Positions 47,534 to 60,258 of a stretch of 64,000 nt of DNA are shown piece after piece. A program made the translations under genes and the position numbers. The first letter of the stretch is position 1, and each line of letters begins with the position of its first letter. Origin of the DNA: Streptomyces sp. NRRL F-5135 (GTDB lineage Bacteria; Actinomycetota; Actinomycetes; Streptomycetales; Streptomycetaceae). Where the stretch lies: contig NZ_JOHR01000013.1 in the NCBI RefSeq assembly GCF_000719775.1, positions 293,433 through 357,432 of the forward strand, in the 5' to 3' direction. A model generated the notes under the pieces. The model searched no databases. It was not told the DNA's origin and was given only the letters and a program-made list of their open reading frames with translations.

Positions 47534-48894
47534 GCTCTTTTCCTTCCCTCGGGGATTCTGTGGTTGGAGAGTTGAGGGGGCGGCCCGCCACCTACCTCGG
47601 GCGGCACATCACCGGCCCCGGGCCGCATGCCACCGGCCTCGGGCGGCACGCCGTCCGCTCCGGGAGGCACGCCGTCCGCTCCAAGGGTTACCGCCGCGCG
47701 CATGTCCACCGCCGGCCAGCGGAGCGCCGCCGTGCCCCAGGTGAGCCCGCCGCCGAAGGCGGTGAGCAGCACGCGGTCGCCCGTGCGGAAACGTCCCCGC
47801 ACCGCGGCGTCCGCCAGGGCCAGGGGGATGGAGGCGGCACCCGTGTTGCCCACCCGGTCCAGATGCGTCACACAGCGCCGCTCCCCGATGCCCACCCGCT
47901 GGGCGACGGCCCGCAGGATCCGGGCGTTGGCCTGGTGGGGAACGAAGTGGTCCACCTCGGCCGGGTCCCAGCCCACCGTGGTCAGCAGGGAGCGGCAGGA
48001 AGCCGTCATCCGCTCGACAGCGTGCTGGTAGACCGCGCGGCCCCGCATCCGGAAGTACGTGTCCTCCCGGGCGGCCGCCCCGTCCGCCGCCCGGGGCCGG
48101 GCCCGGTCCCGCGCCCCGCCGCCGGCCACGGTGATCAGGTCGTACCCCGCACCGTCGCTGCCGAGGTCGAAGGCGAGCAGTTCCCCGGGGTCGCCGGGGA
48201 CGCCCACTCCGATCAGCGCCGCGCCGGCCCCGTCCCCGAACACCACGCCCGACGCGCGGTCGCGGGGGTCCAGCAAGGTCGAGTACACGTCCGCGCCCAC
48301 CAGCAGCACCCGGTCGTACAGCCCCGAGCCCACCAGCCCCCGGCAGACCGCGAGACCGTAGACGAAGCCGCTGCACACGGCCCCGATGTCGAACGCCGGT
48401 ACCGGGCCCAGCCCCAGCCGCGCCGCCAGCGCGGGCGCCGTGCCCGGACAGGGATGGTCGGGCGTGGCCGTGGCCAGGACGACAGCGTCCACGGCGGCGC
48501 CCGAAGCGGAGGCGTCCGCTGCGAGGAGCCCCTCCCCAGCACCCGCGCCGACGCCCGTACCCACGCCCACGCGCGCGCCTGTACCCGCCCCCGCGCCCGC
48601 GCGGTCGTGCCCTCCGTCATCCCCTCCGTCGGCGCCACCGGGCAGCAGCAGCCGAGCCGCCTCGTACGCGAGGTCGCCCGTCGAAACCCCCGGCCCCGCG
48701 CGGTGCCGGCCGGCGATGCCCGTACGGGTGCGGACCCAGGCGTCGTCCACGCCCCACTCGGCGGGCAACTCCTCGTTGCGGACGGGCCTTCCGGGCACCC
48801 ACCCGGCGACGGCCTCCAGCACCACCGCCCGTACCGGACGGGCCCGCGGTGCTCGCCCCGCCCCGTGCCCCTCCCCTGCGTATTCGCTCGTCAC
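47530..48894 (-). CDS. FabH-like beta-ketoacyl-ACP synthase III with Gly/Ala insert
   Basis: 454 aa, GTG 48894. Catalytic triad is clear: Cys in DIGAVCSGFVYGL, His in FVPHQANARIL, Asn in RVGNTGAASIPLAL, so it can start chains from an acyl-CoA. It is about 110 aa longer than usual FabH: a 45-residue Gly/Ala/Asp/Val repeat insert follows ARLLLPGGADG (48525-48640), and a 50-residue Pro/Gly repeat tail ends the protein. It is the first gene of the KS-ACP-oxidase set and lies next to geosmin synthase. Confidence 0.9.
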   Translation of the reverse strand: MTSEYAGEGHGAGRAPRARPVRAVVLEAVAGWVPGRPVRNEELPAEWGVDDAWVRTRTGIAGRHRAGPGVSTGDLAYEAARLLLPGGADGGDDGGHDRAGAGAGTGARVGVGTGVGAGAGEGLLAADASASGAAVDAVVLATATPDHPCPGTAPALAARLGLGPVPAFDIGAVCSGFVYGLAVCRGLVGSGLYDRVLLVGADVYSTLLDPRDRASGVVFGDGAGAALIGVGVPGDPGELLAFDLGSDGAGYDLITVAGGGARDRARPRAADGAAAREDTYFRMRGRAVYQHAVERMTASCRSLLTTVGWDPAEVDHFVPHQANARILRAVAQRVGIGERRCVTHLDRVGNTGAASIPLALADAAVRGRFRTGDRVLLTAFGGGLTWGTAALRWPAVDMRAAVTLGADGVPPGADGVPPEAGGMRPGAGDVPPEVGGGPPPQLSNHRIPEGRKRA

Positions 48895-48977
48895 GCGCGG
48901 CCCCCATCCGGTTGACGATCACAGCGATCACACGGATCGCTTCGACCGGATGACAAACGGCCCCGCGCACAATCGGG

Positions 48978-52153
<3,176 letters not shown>

Positions 52154-52324
52154 GAGCCGGACCCCGGCTCGTTCCGCGCCGGTTCCGCGCCCGTTCCACA
52201 CCCGATCCTCCCCATACGACCCCGTGACCTGTGACACAGCTGTTCACATGCGCGCACCCTCATGGCTAGTTTTCGGTCACGCCCCTCACGTTCGTTCACA
52301 TCTGTTCGCATCGGAAGGACTCTT

Positions 52325-53869
52325 GTGACCGCAACTCCCCGCAGGCTTCTGGCAATCGCGGCCGCCACGGCGCTCGCCACCCCGCTCCTGCTGTCCGCCT
52401 CCTCCCCGGCCACCGCACGGCCGGCGGACCCGGCGAAGGAAGCGAGCAGACTGGCGAAGAAACTGGTCCGTGAGGCCGGTGCCAAGGGCGCCTACCGGCA
52501 CCTGGAGAAGTTCCAGTCCATCGCGGACTCCCACAACGGCCACCGGGCGGCGGGCACGCCCGGCCACGACGCCTCGGCCGCGTACGTCCACGACCTGCTC
52601 AAGAAGGCCGGCTACCAGGTCTCCTACGACACCTTCGAGATCACGTACATCGAGACCCTGGCCGAAAAGCTGTCCGTCACCGCGCCGACTCCGCGCGACG
52701 TCGCGATCAGCGCCCTGTCGTACACCAAGTCCACGCCGGAGGGCGGCATCAAGGCCGGCCTCGTACCCGTCCCGGTCGACGCCACCACGGGGTGCGAACC
52801 GGGCGACTACGCCTCGGGAGCGTTCACCGGCAAGATCGCGCTGATCCAGCGCGGCGGCTGCACCTTCGCGGACAAGCAGAAGCAGGCGGGCGCGGCGGGT
52901 GCCGTCGGCGCGGTGATCTACAACAACACCGAGGGCGCCCTCAACGGCACGCTCGGCGACCCGAACGCGGGCGTGATCCCCACCGGCGGCATCACGAAGG
53001 CCGAGGGTGAGGCCCTCGCCGCGGAGGCCGGGAAGGGACCCGTCACGGTCTCCCTGGACATCCGCCAGCTCCAGGAGCAGCGCCAGACCCGGAACGTCGT
53101 CGCCGAGACCAGGGGCGGCCGGGCCGACCGTACGGTGATGCTCGGCTCGCACCTCGACTCGGTCACCCAGGGCCCCGGCATCAACGACAACGGATCAGGG
53201 TCGGCGGGGCTGCTGGAGGTGGCTCTCCAGCTGGCGAAGACGCACGAGAAGCCGGCGAACAAGGTGCGCTTCGCGTGGTGGTCGGCGGAGGAACTGGGGC
53301 TGCTGGGCGCCGAGGCGTACGTCAAGGACCTCACCGCCGAGCAGCGCGAGGACATCGCGCTCTACCTCAACTTCGACATGATCGCCTCCCCGAACTACGC
53401 CCAGTTCGTCTACGACGGCGACAACTCGGACGGCGTGGGCTCGGGCCCCGGCCCGGAGGGAAGCGCCCAGCTGGAGAAGGGGATCACGGACTTCCTCGAC
53501 AGCAGGAACGTTCCGCACGAGGGCACGGACTTCGACGGCCGCTCGGACTACGGCCCCTTCATCGAGGTGGGCATTCCCTCGGGCGGCACGTTCACCGGCG
53601 CGGAGGGGACGAAGACCGAGGCGCAGGCGAAGAAGTACGGCGGGCAGGCGGGGGTGGCGTACGACACGTGCTACCACGCGGCCTGCGACGACCTGTCCAA
53701 CATCAACAAGAAGGCGCTCGACATCAACATCGATGTGATCGCCAACGCGGTGGGCACCTACGCCCATGACCTCCGCCCGGTGACCAAGCCGGTCACGGAG
53801 CCGGGTGTCAAGACCACCGGCTCCACCAGCGGCACCCCGCACGCCCACGGCCACCAGCCGCGCTCGTAA
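52325..53869 (+). CDS. Secreted M28 zinc aminopeptidase with PA domain
   Basis: 514 aa from GTG 52325 (AAGGA before it). Signal peptide RRLLAIAAATALATPLLLSA. A protease-associated domain lies at about 150-250 (ALIQRGGCTFADKQKQAGAA). The M28 core holds two zinc sites: His and Asp in GSHLDSVTQGPGINDNGSG, Glu-Glu in WWSAEELGLLG, Asp in YLNFDMIASPN, and His in DTCYHAACDD. It is close to the Streptomyces griseus aminopeptidase type with broad Leu preference. A His/Gly/Thr tail ends the protein. Standalone gene with its own promoter region. Confidence 0.92.
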   Translation: MTATPRRLLAIAAATALATPLLLSASSPATARPADPAKEASRLAKKLVREAGAKGAYRHLEKFQSIADSHNGHRAAGTPGHDASAAYVHDLLKKAGYQVSYDTFEITYIETLAEKLSVTAPTPRDVAISALSYTKSTPEGGIKAGLVPVPVDATTGCEPGDYASGAFTGKIALIQRGGCTFADKQKQAGAAGAVGAVIYNNTEGALNGTLGDPNAGVIPTGGITKAEGEALAAEAGKGPVTVSLDIRQLQEQRQTRNVVAETRGGRADRTVMLGSHLDSVTQGPGINDNGSGSAGLLEVALQLAKTHEKPANKVRFAWWSAEELGLLGAEAYVKDLTAEQREDIALYLNFDMIASPNYAQFVYDGDNSDGVGSGPGPEGSAQLEKGITDFLDSRNVPHEGTDFDGRSDYGPFIEVGIPSGGTFTGAEGTKTEAQAKKYGGQAGVAYDTCYHAACDDLSNINKKALDINIDVIANAVGTYAHDLRPVTKPVTEPGVKTTGSTSGTPHAHGHQPRS

Positions 53870-54012
53870 CGACCACGCGCCGTGCCCCGGACCTGACTCG
53901 GGCCCGGGGCCCCGGCCCGCTGCCGGGCTTTCGCGCCCGCCGTGCGCGGTTACGCGACGACGGACGCGAAAGCCGTAAGGGGGCTTCCGCCCGGCGCTGC
54001 CAGGGGCTCGGG

Positions 54013-55461
54013 TCAGCTCACGGTGACCGTGTGCAGCAGGTCGTTGTAGCCCGTGGCCGCTTCCCACGTGCCCTGGTTCGCGAGCCTGACGGAGTACTCG
54101 GGCCGCTGCGACAGCTGCGGGTCGGGGAGGTTGAGCAGCAGGCTGTAGGTGCCCGCCGGGACGTCGGACGGCACGGTCACGCCGCGGTCGACCGTGGTCG
54201 TCGTGCCCGGGGCCCAGGTACGGGGGTCACCCGCCAGCGGGAGCCGGTAGACCTGGGAGGTGGACGTGTTGCGCAGGACCACCTCCAGGCCACGCGGGTT
54301 GAACGGCGCCGCGAATCCCTCGTTCTTCACAGTGAAGTTCACCGACAGGGAGCCGCCCCGGCTCACCGAACTCGGGTAGGTGCCGCTCTGGAGGGCGAAC
54401 CGGTAGCCCAGGTTCCGGGTGATCTCGGGCAGGCAGCCACCGCTGCGCCAGCCGTTGATCACGTTGGGCTCGTAGTCGGTGTTCAGGTACGACCAGTGGA
54501 ACATCCTCAGCTCGGAGAGCGTGGTGGGACAGCTCGTCCGGGGAGCGTTGACCCCGCAGGTCTCACCGCCCATCGCCAGGTAGGACGTCTCGGAGGACAG
54601 GTAGGGGTATTCGACGGCGGGGTTCTCGTACGTGCCGTAGTCGTCGGCGCTGGCGAGGAAGCAGTCGTTGTGGTGGCCGAGCCGGGCGTTCGTCGAGCCG
54701 TTGTACGCCTGGCCGGCCGGGAGCGCGGTCGTGCCGTACATCGTGCGCTTGTACTTCGGTGTCCGCAGTTGCACCATGCGCGTCGAGGGCAGCACGCCGA
54801 GCGTCTTGTCGACGACGGCCTTGCGGTTGGCCCAGTCGGCGGTGGTCACCTTGCCCGCGTCGCCGAAGTTCTTGGTGTAGTACCCCTCGCCCCAGGCGCC
54901 GACGAAGCCCGCCTGCACGACGTTGATCACGTCGCTGTTCGCTCTGAGGTACGGCCCGAGCTGGTCCAGGTGCGCGAGTACGCGGTCCTTGGGCGCGTCG
55001 ACGCCGTCGGCCGACTCGGTGTAGGCGAACCGTACGATCGTCTTGAGCCCCGCCTGCCGTACGGCGTCGAACTGCCGCTGGAGCCGGTTCAGGGCGGTCT
55101 GGCTGATGGCGCTGTTCTTGAACTCCTCGAGGTAGAAGACGCACATCACCAGCGACACGCCCTCGTTGACACGGTAGCCGCGCAGGGTGGCCGCGTCGAA
55201 GTCGCTCTGGTCGCACCGGGACGTGTGGCGGTAGAAGCCCCGCTCCGGGTTGGCGAAGCTGTCGGTTGTCCGGGGGTACGTCACCGAGGCGGCGCTCGCC
55301 CCGGCCGTCCCTGCCACCTGGGCCGACCGGGCGGTCTCCGCGCTCCGACCGGCCTCCGCGACCTGCGCGGAGACGGGCGAGGCGCCGACGAGCAGGGCGC
55401 CCATGAGGGCCGTCGCCGTCAGCCCCGCGCGGAGCGACGGACGGCGGGCTGGTCTCTTCAT
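54013..55461 (-). CDS. Secreted DUF4832/DUF4874 protein (glycosidase-like)
   Basis: 482 aa with a signal peptide (LRAGLTATALMGALLVGASP). The DUF4874 part has NPERGFYRHTSRCD, VNEGVSLVMCVFYLEEF and VVQAGFVGAWGEGYYTKN; DUF4832 follows (HNDCFLASADDYGTYEN, GGETCGVNAPRT) and a C-terminal beta-sandwich. The fold is thought to be a TIM-barrel carbohydrate-acting type, but activity is unproven. It is the last gene of the sugar ABC operon, so it probably releases the sugar that the transporter takes up. Confidence 0.83.
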   Translation of the reverse strand: MKRPARRPSLRAGLTATALMGALLVGASPVSAQVAEAGRSAETARSAQVAGTAGASAASVTYPRTTDSFANPERGFYRHTSRCDQSDFDAATLRGYRVNEGVSLVMCVFYLEEFKNSAISQTALNRLQRQFDAVRQAGLKTIVRFAYTESADGVDAPKDRVLAHLDQLGPYLRANSDVINVVQAGFVGAWGEGYYTKNFGDAGKVTTADWANRKAVVDKTLGVLPSTRMVQLRTPKYKRTMYGTTALPAGQAYNGSTNARLGHHNDCFLASADDYGTYENPAVEYPYLSSETSYLAMGGETCGVNAPRTSCPTTLSELRMFHWSYLNTDYEPNVINGWRSGGCLPEITRNLGYRFALQSGTYPSSVSRGGSLSVNFTVKNEGFAAPFNPRGLEVVLRNTSTSQVYRLPLAGDPRTWAPGTTTTVDRGVTVPSDVPAGTYSLLLNLPDPQLSQRPEYSVRLANQGTWEAATGYNDLLHTVTVS

Positions 55462-55596
55462 TCTGGTGATTCCCTTCGGGGGATGTGAGGGGGCTTCGTG
55501 AGGGGGCTTCGCGAGGGGCCGGCCGTGGTGACCGGCCGGGGTACGCGGGGGATCGCGGGCGCGGACAGCCGGTCTGCCGGTCTGTCGGTCCGCCGG

Positions 55597-56454
55597 TCAG
55601 CCCTTGACGCCCGTGTGCGCGATGCCCTGGATGAACTGGCGCTGGAGCAGCGCGAAGGCCGCGATCACTGGCAGCGAGGCCAGCAGCGAGCCCGCCATCA
55701 GCACGGGGTAGTCGGTCTGGAACTGACCCTGGAGGGCCGCGAGTCCCGCCGAGAGCGTCATCTTCTCCGGATCGGTATTGACCACCAAGGGCCAGAACAG
55801 ATCGTTCCACGACCATAGGAGCGCCAGTACGGACATCGCGATCACCCCGGGACGGGCCAGGGGCAGCATGACGTACCAGTAGGTCCGCAGCGGCCCGGCA
55901 CCGTCGAGGCGGGCCGCCTCCTCCAGTTCGCGCGGCAGGCCCAGAAAGAACTGCCGCAGGAGGAAGACACCGAACGCGCTGAACATCCCCGGCACGATCA
56001 GGGCCTGGACGGAGTTGAGCCAGCCGAGGGACGCCGTGATCTCGTACTGCGGGAGGACGAACAGCTGCGGCGGCACCATCAGTACGGACAGGAAGAGCCC
56101 GAACAGCACCGAGCGCCCGGGGAACCGGAGCCTGGCGAAGGCGTAGGCGGCCAACGGGCACAGCAGGATCTGACCGGCCGTACGGCCCGCCGCCATCAGC
56201 GCGGTGTTGAGGAACTGGTCGCTGAACGGCAACAGGTCGAACATCCGGCCGTAGTTGTCCCAGCGGCCCTCGGGCAGCAGTGACGGCGGGACCCGGGTGG
56301 CGCTGGAGAGCGTCTTCAGCGAGGTGACGATCTGCCAGAGGAAGGGCGCGATCATCACCAGGGAGGCGGGGATCAGGATGGCGTGCACGCCGACGTGCGA
56401 GCGGCGGCGGGACCGGGCACGGCCGCCTTCATACGCACGCCCGACCTCAGCCAT
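55597..56454 (-). CDS. Sugar ABC transporter permease (MalG-like)
   Basis: 285 aa, six TM helices, with the cytoplasmic EAA loop EEAARLDGAGPLRTYWYVML near residue 190. Starts at ATG 56454, 8 bases inside the preceding permease gene. It forms the channel together with that permease. No ATPase gene is in the operon; as usual in Streptomyces, a shared ATPase such as MsiK would energise it. Confidence 0.9.
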   Translation of the reverse strand: MAEVGRAYEGGRARSRRRSHVGVHAILIPASLVMIAPFLWQIVTSLKTLSSATRVPPSLLPEGRWDNYGRMFDLLPFSDQFLNTALMAAGRTAGQILLCPLAAYAFARLRFPGRSVLFGLFLSVLMVPPQLFVLPQYEITASLGWLNSVQALIVPGMFSAFGVFLLRQFFLGLPRELEEAARLDGAGPLRTYWYVMLPLARPGVIAMSVLALLWSWNDLFWPLVVNTDPEKMTLSAGLAALQGQFQTDYPVLMAGSLLASLPVIAAFALLQRQFIQGIAHTGVKG

Positions 56455-57433
56455 AGTGCACCCACCTCTTCTGCATCCGGAACTGGAGGGCCGTCAGGGC
56501 CACGATGATGACCAGCAGCATCATCACGATCGCCGCCGCGTAACCCCGGTCGTCGGTCAGGAAGGCCCGGTCGTAGAAGAGCTGCACGACCGTCTGGATC
56601 CGGGGGAACGCCGGATTCGCCCGGCCGGTCAGACCCGAGCCCGCCAGCACGTAGACCAGGTCGAAGAGCTGCAGGGAGCCGATCACCGAGATGACGGAGA
56701 CGAAGAACGCGGTGGGTGACAGCAGCGGGAGCGTGATCCGGAAGAACTGCCGGACCGGTCCGGCACCGTCGATGGCGGCGGCGTCGTAGAACTCCTTGGG
56801 TATCGCCTGAATGCCCGCCAGGAAGATGATCAGGTTGTAGCCGAGACCGCTCCAGACCCCGACCGCGGCCAGCGCGAACAGCGCCGTGTCCGGGTCCGCG
56901 ATCCAGTGCGGCCCGTCGATGCCGACCAGCGCCAGCACATGGTTGACCAGGCCGTATTCGCCGTTGTAGAGCCACCGCCAGACCATGGCGACGGCCACCG
57001 GCATGGTGACGACGGGCAGGAAGAACAGGGTGCGGTAGACCCCCGTGCCCCGCAGGCCCTCCCGGTTGAGGAGTGCGGCGAAGACGATGGCGAGCGGGAT
57101 GCCGACCAGGCCGAGAGCGGTGTACGCCAACGTGTTGACCAGCGACCGCGCGACCTCCGGGTCGGTCAGCAGGCGGTGGTAGTTGTCGAGTCCGGTCCAG
57201 GTGTGGCCGCCGAAGACGCCCCACTGGGTGAACGAGAAGTAGCCGGTCTGGAGGACGGGCCACAGGTGGAAGACCGCGAGGCCCAGCCCGGCGGGCGCGA
57301 TGAACGCGTACCCCCACAGGGCCTCGGACACCCGGTCCCGGCGCGGGCGCCGGCCGCCGGGCCGGGTCCCCCCGGACGCCGGGGCGGATCCAGCGCGCCG
57401 GGGCCCGGACTCCTGTCCGTCGGTGCTGGTCAT
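56447..57433 (-). CDS. Sugar ABC transporter permease (MalF-like)
   Basis: 328 aa from ATG 57433, 5 bp after the binding-protein gene. After a basic Pro-rich N-terminus come six TM helices and the EAA loop YDAAAIDGAGPVRQFFRITL. It partners the MalG-like permease. Order binding protein, MalF, MalG is the standard carbohydrate-uptake (CUT1) arrangement. Confidence 0.9.
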   Translation of the reverse strand: MTSTDGQESGPRRAGSAPASGGTRPGGRRPRRDRVSEALWGYAFIAPAGLGLAVFHLWPVLQTGYFSFTQWGVFGGHTWTGLDNYHRLLTDPEVARSLVNTLAYTALGLVGIPLAIVFAALLNREGLRGTGVYRTLFFLPVVTMPVAVAMVWRWLYNGEYGLVNHVLALVGIDGPHWIADPDTALFALAAVGVWSGLGYNLIIFLAGIQAIPKEFYDAAAIDGAGPVRQFFRITLPLLSPTAFFVSVISVIGSLQLFDLVYVLAGSGLTGRANPAFPRIQTVVQLFYDRAFLTDDRGYAAAIVMMLLVIIVALTALQFRMQKRWVHYG

Positions 57434-57438
57434 GCCCC

Positions 57439-58716
57439 TCACTCCCTGGCCAGCAAGTCGTTCATCGCGCGGGCGAGTTCGGCGGACGCCTCGCCGACCG
57501 TCCGCTCGCCGGTCCACGCCTGGGTGAGGTGGGTGAGTTCGGCCTCGTTCCACGCGGCGGTGTTCTCCGACACGGGGAAGGGCACCGCGTAGTCGACGGC
57601 GTCCAGGAACGTCGTGAGGGCGAACCGCGGGTGGTCCTTCACCCATGCCTGCCGCGTTCCGTCCCGCGCGGGGAGCGGGCCGCTGCGGCCGATGGCGAGG
57701 GCCGCCCGCTCCGAACCGAGGAATTCGACGAACTCCCAGGCCTCCCTGGGGTGCTCGGTCGTGGCGGAGACCACGTTGGCCACCCCGTGGATGACGGTGG
57801 CGCGCTTCTCGCCCCGGGGGAGCGGCGCGACGTCGACCTTGTCCTTGGTGTACTCGTTCGCCGAGAACTCGCCCGCGTTCCAGGATCCGCCCCAGTACAT
57901 GGCGAGCTTGCCCGCCTCGAAAAGCTGGAGGGGGCTCGTGTCCGTCATGGTCTGGAGATCGGGCGAGTGCTTCTTTTCGATCAGGTCTGTCCAGAACTCC
58001 AGCCCTTTGATGGTCTCGGGTTGGTCGTAACCGGACTTCTTGCCGTCAGGGGATATGACGTAACCGCCCGCCTGGGCGATGGTGTTGTACTGGTACTCCT
58101 GGAAGCTGGTCAGCTGGGCCGCCACGCCGTAGACGCCCTTGCCGGGATCGGTCAGCTCGGCCGCCGTCCTGTTGAAGTCGCTCCAGGTCCAGTCCGGGGC
58201 GGGGTGGTCGACGCCGCGTGCGTCGAAGAGCGCCTTGTTGTACCAGACCCCGATCGTGTCCATGTCCTTCGGCAGCCCGTAGAGCTCTCCTTCGTACGTG
58301 TACAGATCGATCAGGGCCTTCGGATAGACGGAGAGATCGACCTTGTCCTCGGCGACCTCCTTGTCCAGCGGGCGGATGACGCCGTTGGACGCGTAGAGCC
58401 GGAAGTACGGACCGTTCATCCAGAAGACGTCGGGCGCCGACCCCCCGGTGACGGAGGTCTTGAGCTTGTTGAAGTACTCGGTCCACGGGGTGAGCTGCAC
58501 CTTGACCGTCACGTTCGGGTGCGTCCCGGTGAACTCCCGGCCCAGTTGCTCCAGGACCTTCTTCTGGTTGTTGTCCCAGGCGGCGTACGACAACTCGACC
58601 TTGCCGCCCTTGCCGCCGCTCCCGACGCCCCCGGCGCCCGTTCCCCCGCCCGAACAGCCGGAGAGCGTCAGCACCACCCCCAGCGCCCCCGCGCACCAAC
58701 GCGCTGCCTTCCCCAT
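57439..58716 (-). CDS. Sugar-binding lipoprotein of the ABC transporter
   Basis: 425 aa. Lipobox LTLSGC near residue 21 with a Gly/Ser linker after it. Family 1 solute-binding fold: VELSYAAWDNNQKKVLEQLG, APDVFWMNGPYFRLYASNGV, YGLPKDMDTIGVWYNKALFD and AMYWGGSWNAGEF. It should sit on the outer membrane face and deliver an oligosaccharide or monosaccharide to the permeases. First gene of the operon; a promoter lies about 70 bp before it. The ligand is unknown but fits the DUF4832 protein, the ROK regulator and the oxidoreductase nearby. Confidence 0.92.
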   Translation of the reverse strand: MGKAARWCAGALGVVLTLSGCSGGGTGAGGVGSGGKGGKVELSYAAWDNNQKKVLEQLGREFTGTHPNVTVKVQLTPWTEYFNKLKTSVTGGSAPDVFWMNGPYFRLYASNGVIRPLDKEVAEDKVDLSVYPKALIDLYTYEGELYGLPKDMDTIGVWYNKALFDARGVDHPAPDWTWSDFNRTAAELTDPGKGVYGVAAQLTSFQEYQYNTIAQAGGYVISPDGKKSGYDQPETIKGLEFWTDLIEKKHSPDLQTMTDTSPLQLFEAGKLAMYWGGSWNAGEFSANEYTKDKVDVAPLPRGEKRATVIHGVANVVSATTEHPREAWEFVEFLGSERAALAIGRSGPLPARDGTRQAWVKDHPRFALTTFLDAVDYAVPFPVSENTAAWNEAELTHLTQAWTGERTVGEASAELARAMNDLLARE

Positions 58717-58784
58717 GCCCAGTCCTCCTCATGAACGAGGCGCACCGGGGACAGCAACGCGTCGCCGGGGCCGCGAAGTTGTAT

Positions 58785-58814
58785 TAACTATGGAGACCAG
58801 GGAAAGTAAGTCAA
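58785..58814 (-). promoter_or_regulatory. Promoter candidate of the sugar ABC operon
   Basis: On the minus strand TTGACT (58814-58809) and TAGTTA (58790-58785) are 18 bp apart, a good match to a housekeeping sigma promoter, in an AT-rich patch about 70 bp before the binding-protein gene. The ROK protein encoded just upstream is the likely repressor. Confidence 0.55.
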
Positions 58815-58896
58815 GAGCCCGACAAGTAAGAGACGGGTTACGGAGAGGATCACCGGATCACCGGATCGCCGCTCCGCCTGATCGCCGATCCGCCGG

Positions 58897-60186
58897 TCAG
58901 GCGCGGCCCGGCGGCCGGAAGCTGTCGGCGGGGGCGATCTCCCCCGGCGCGCGCAGACCTCGGTCGACGTGGTCCAGCGCCAGCCGCAGCGCGCCCAGGG
59001 CCACGCCCTCGTCGCCGAAGCGGGAGACCCTGACCTCCGGCGTACGGATGCACCAGCGGTCCAGCTCGCGCCGCAGCGGTTCGGTGACGAGGTCGCCGGC
59101 ACGGGAGATCCCGCCCCCGACCACGACCAGTTCGGGATCCAGCGTGAGGACGAGGGCCGAGGTGCCGACGGCGAGGGCACGGACGTAGCGCCGTACGGCC
59201 GCGAGAGCCGTACGGTCACCACTCCGCGCGGCCCGGAAGACGGCCTCGACGGCGTCCTGCGGATCGTCGGCGGCCCGCGGATCGACGCCGCCCCCGCCCC
59301 GGCCCGCGCCGCCGGTCCGGCCCGCACCGCCGTCCACGCCGCCCCCCGGGCTCACGCGTTCACCGGCGTCCACGCCCCCTCCCGTCCGGGCCCCGCCGCG
59401 CCAGGCCCGCAGGTGCCCGGGGGCACGCAGCCAGCCGACCGCGGGCAGGGCGCCGATCTCGCCCGCCGCGTTCCCGAAACCCCGGTGGAGCTTGCCGTCG
59501 ATGATCAGACCGGTGCCCGTGCGCAACCCCGCGAGCAGGAACACCACGTCCTTGGCGTGCCGCGCCACCCCGCGCCAGGACTCGGCCAGCGCGGCCAGCT
59601 TGGCGTCGTTCTCCACCAGGACCGGACCCGCCACCAGTCCGCCGACGTGCCCGGCCACGTCGAGCCCCGTCCACTCCGGCAGCGCCTCCGAGAGCATGAC
59701 CCGGCCCGTGCCGTCGACCAGCCCCGTCGTGGCCACCCCGGTCGCCCAGACGCCGGCGGCGTCCGTGCCCGCCCCGGCCAGCGCCGCGCGGACGGCCTCG
59801 TCCACGGCGGCCAGCCGCCGCGTGCGGCCCATCGCCGGGGTGACGGCCACCCGCGCGCCGTGCCGGACCTCGCCGTCCAGGTCCGCCACCATGGCCAGCA
59901 CCTTGTGCCCCCCGATGTCGACCCCGAGCACCCGGCCGGCGTCCGAGCGGAATCGGTAGCGGCGCGCGGGGCGCCCCAGCGTGCCCGGCGCCGGCGCGAC
60001 CTCCGCCACCCAGCCGCGCTCCACCAGGTCCCGCACCACGTCCTCGGTGGACGCCCGGGACAGGCCGGTACGCCCGGCGAGCTCGGTCAGGGTCAGGGCC
60101 GGTTCCCCGCGCAGGGCGTCGAGCACGGCCAGCGCGTTGAGCCGACGGAGCTGGGACAGATCTCCGCCACCCGGATTCTCGGTCAT
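58897..60186 (-). CDS. ROK-family transcriptional regulator
   Basis: 429 aa from ATG 60186. Winged helix at about 15-75 (LTLTELAGRTGLSRASTEDV), then the ROK sugar-kinase-like domain: LGVDIGGHKVLAMVADLDG, VENDAKLAALAESWRG, HRGFGNAAGEIGALP and [14 protein letters not shown]. The CxCGxxGCxE zinc motif usual in ROK proteins is missing and replaced by a Gly-rich stretch of about 45 residues. It should bind a sugar and control the ABC operon and perhaps the divergent oxidoreductase. Confidence 0.88.
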   Translation of the reverse strand: MTENPGGGDLSQLRRLNALAVLDALRGEPALTLTELAGRTGLSRASTEDVVRDLVERGWVAEVAPAPGTLGRPARRYRFRSDAGRVLGVDIGGHKVLAMVADLDGEVRHGARVAVTPAMGRTRRLAAVDEAVRAALAGAGTDAAGVWATGVATTGLVDGTGRVMLSEALPEWTGLDVAGHVGGLVAGPVLVENDAKLAALAESWRGVARHAKDVVFLLAGLRTGTGLIIDGKLHRGFGNAAGEIGALPAVGWLRAPGHLRAWRGGARTGGGVDAGERVSPGGGVDGGAGRTGGAGRGGGGVDPRAADDPQDAVEAVFRAARSGDRTALAAVRRYVRALAVGTSALVLTLDPELVVVGGGISRAGDLVTEPLRRELDRWCIRTPEVRVSRFGDEGVALGALRLALDHVDRGLRAPGEIAPADSFRPPGRA

Positions 60187-60258
60187 GACACACCCTTGAG
60201 GCCGGCCGCGCAAACGGCCAATAATAAGGGACTCCTGCGTAACTCTTGAGGGGATCCC

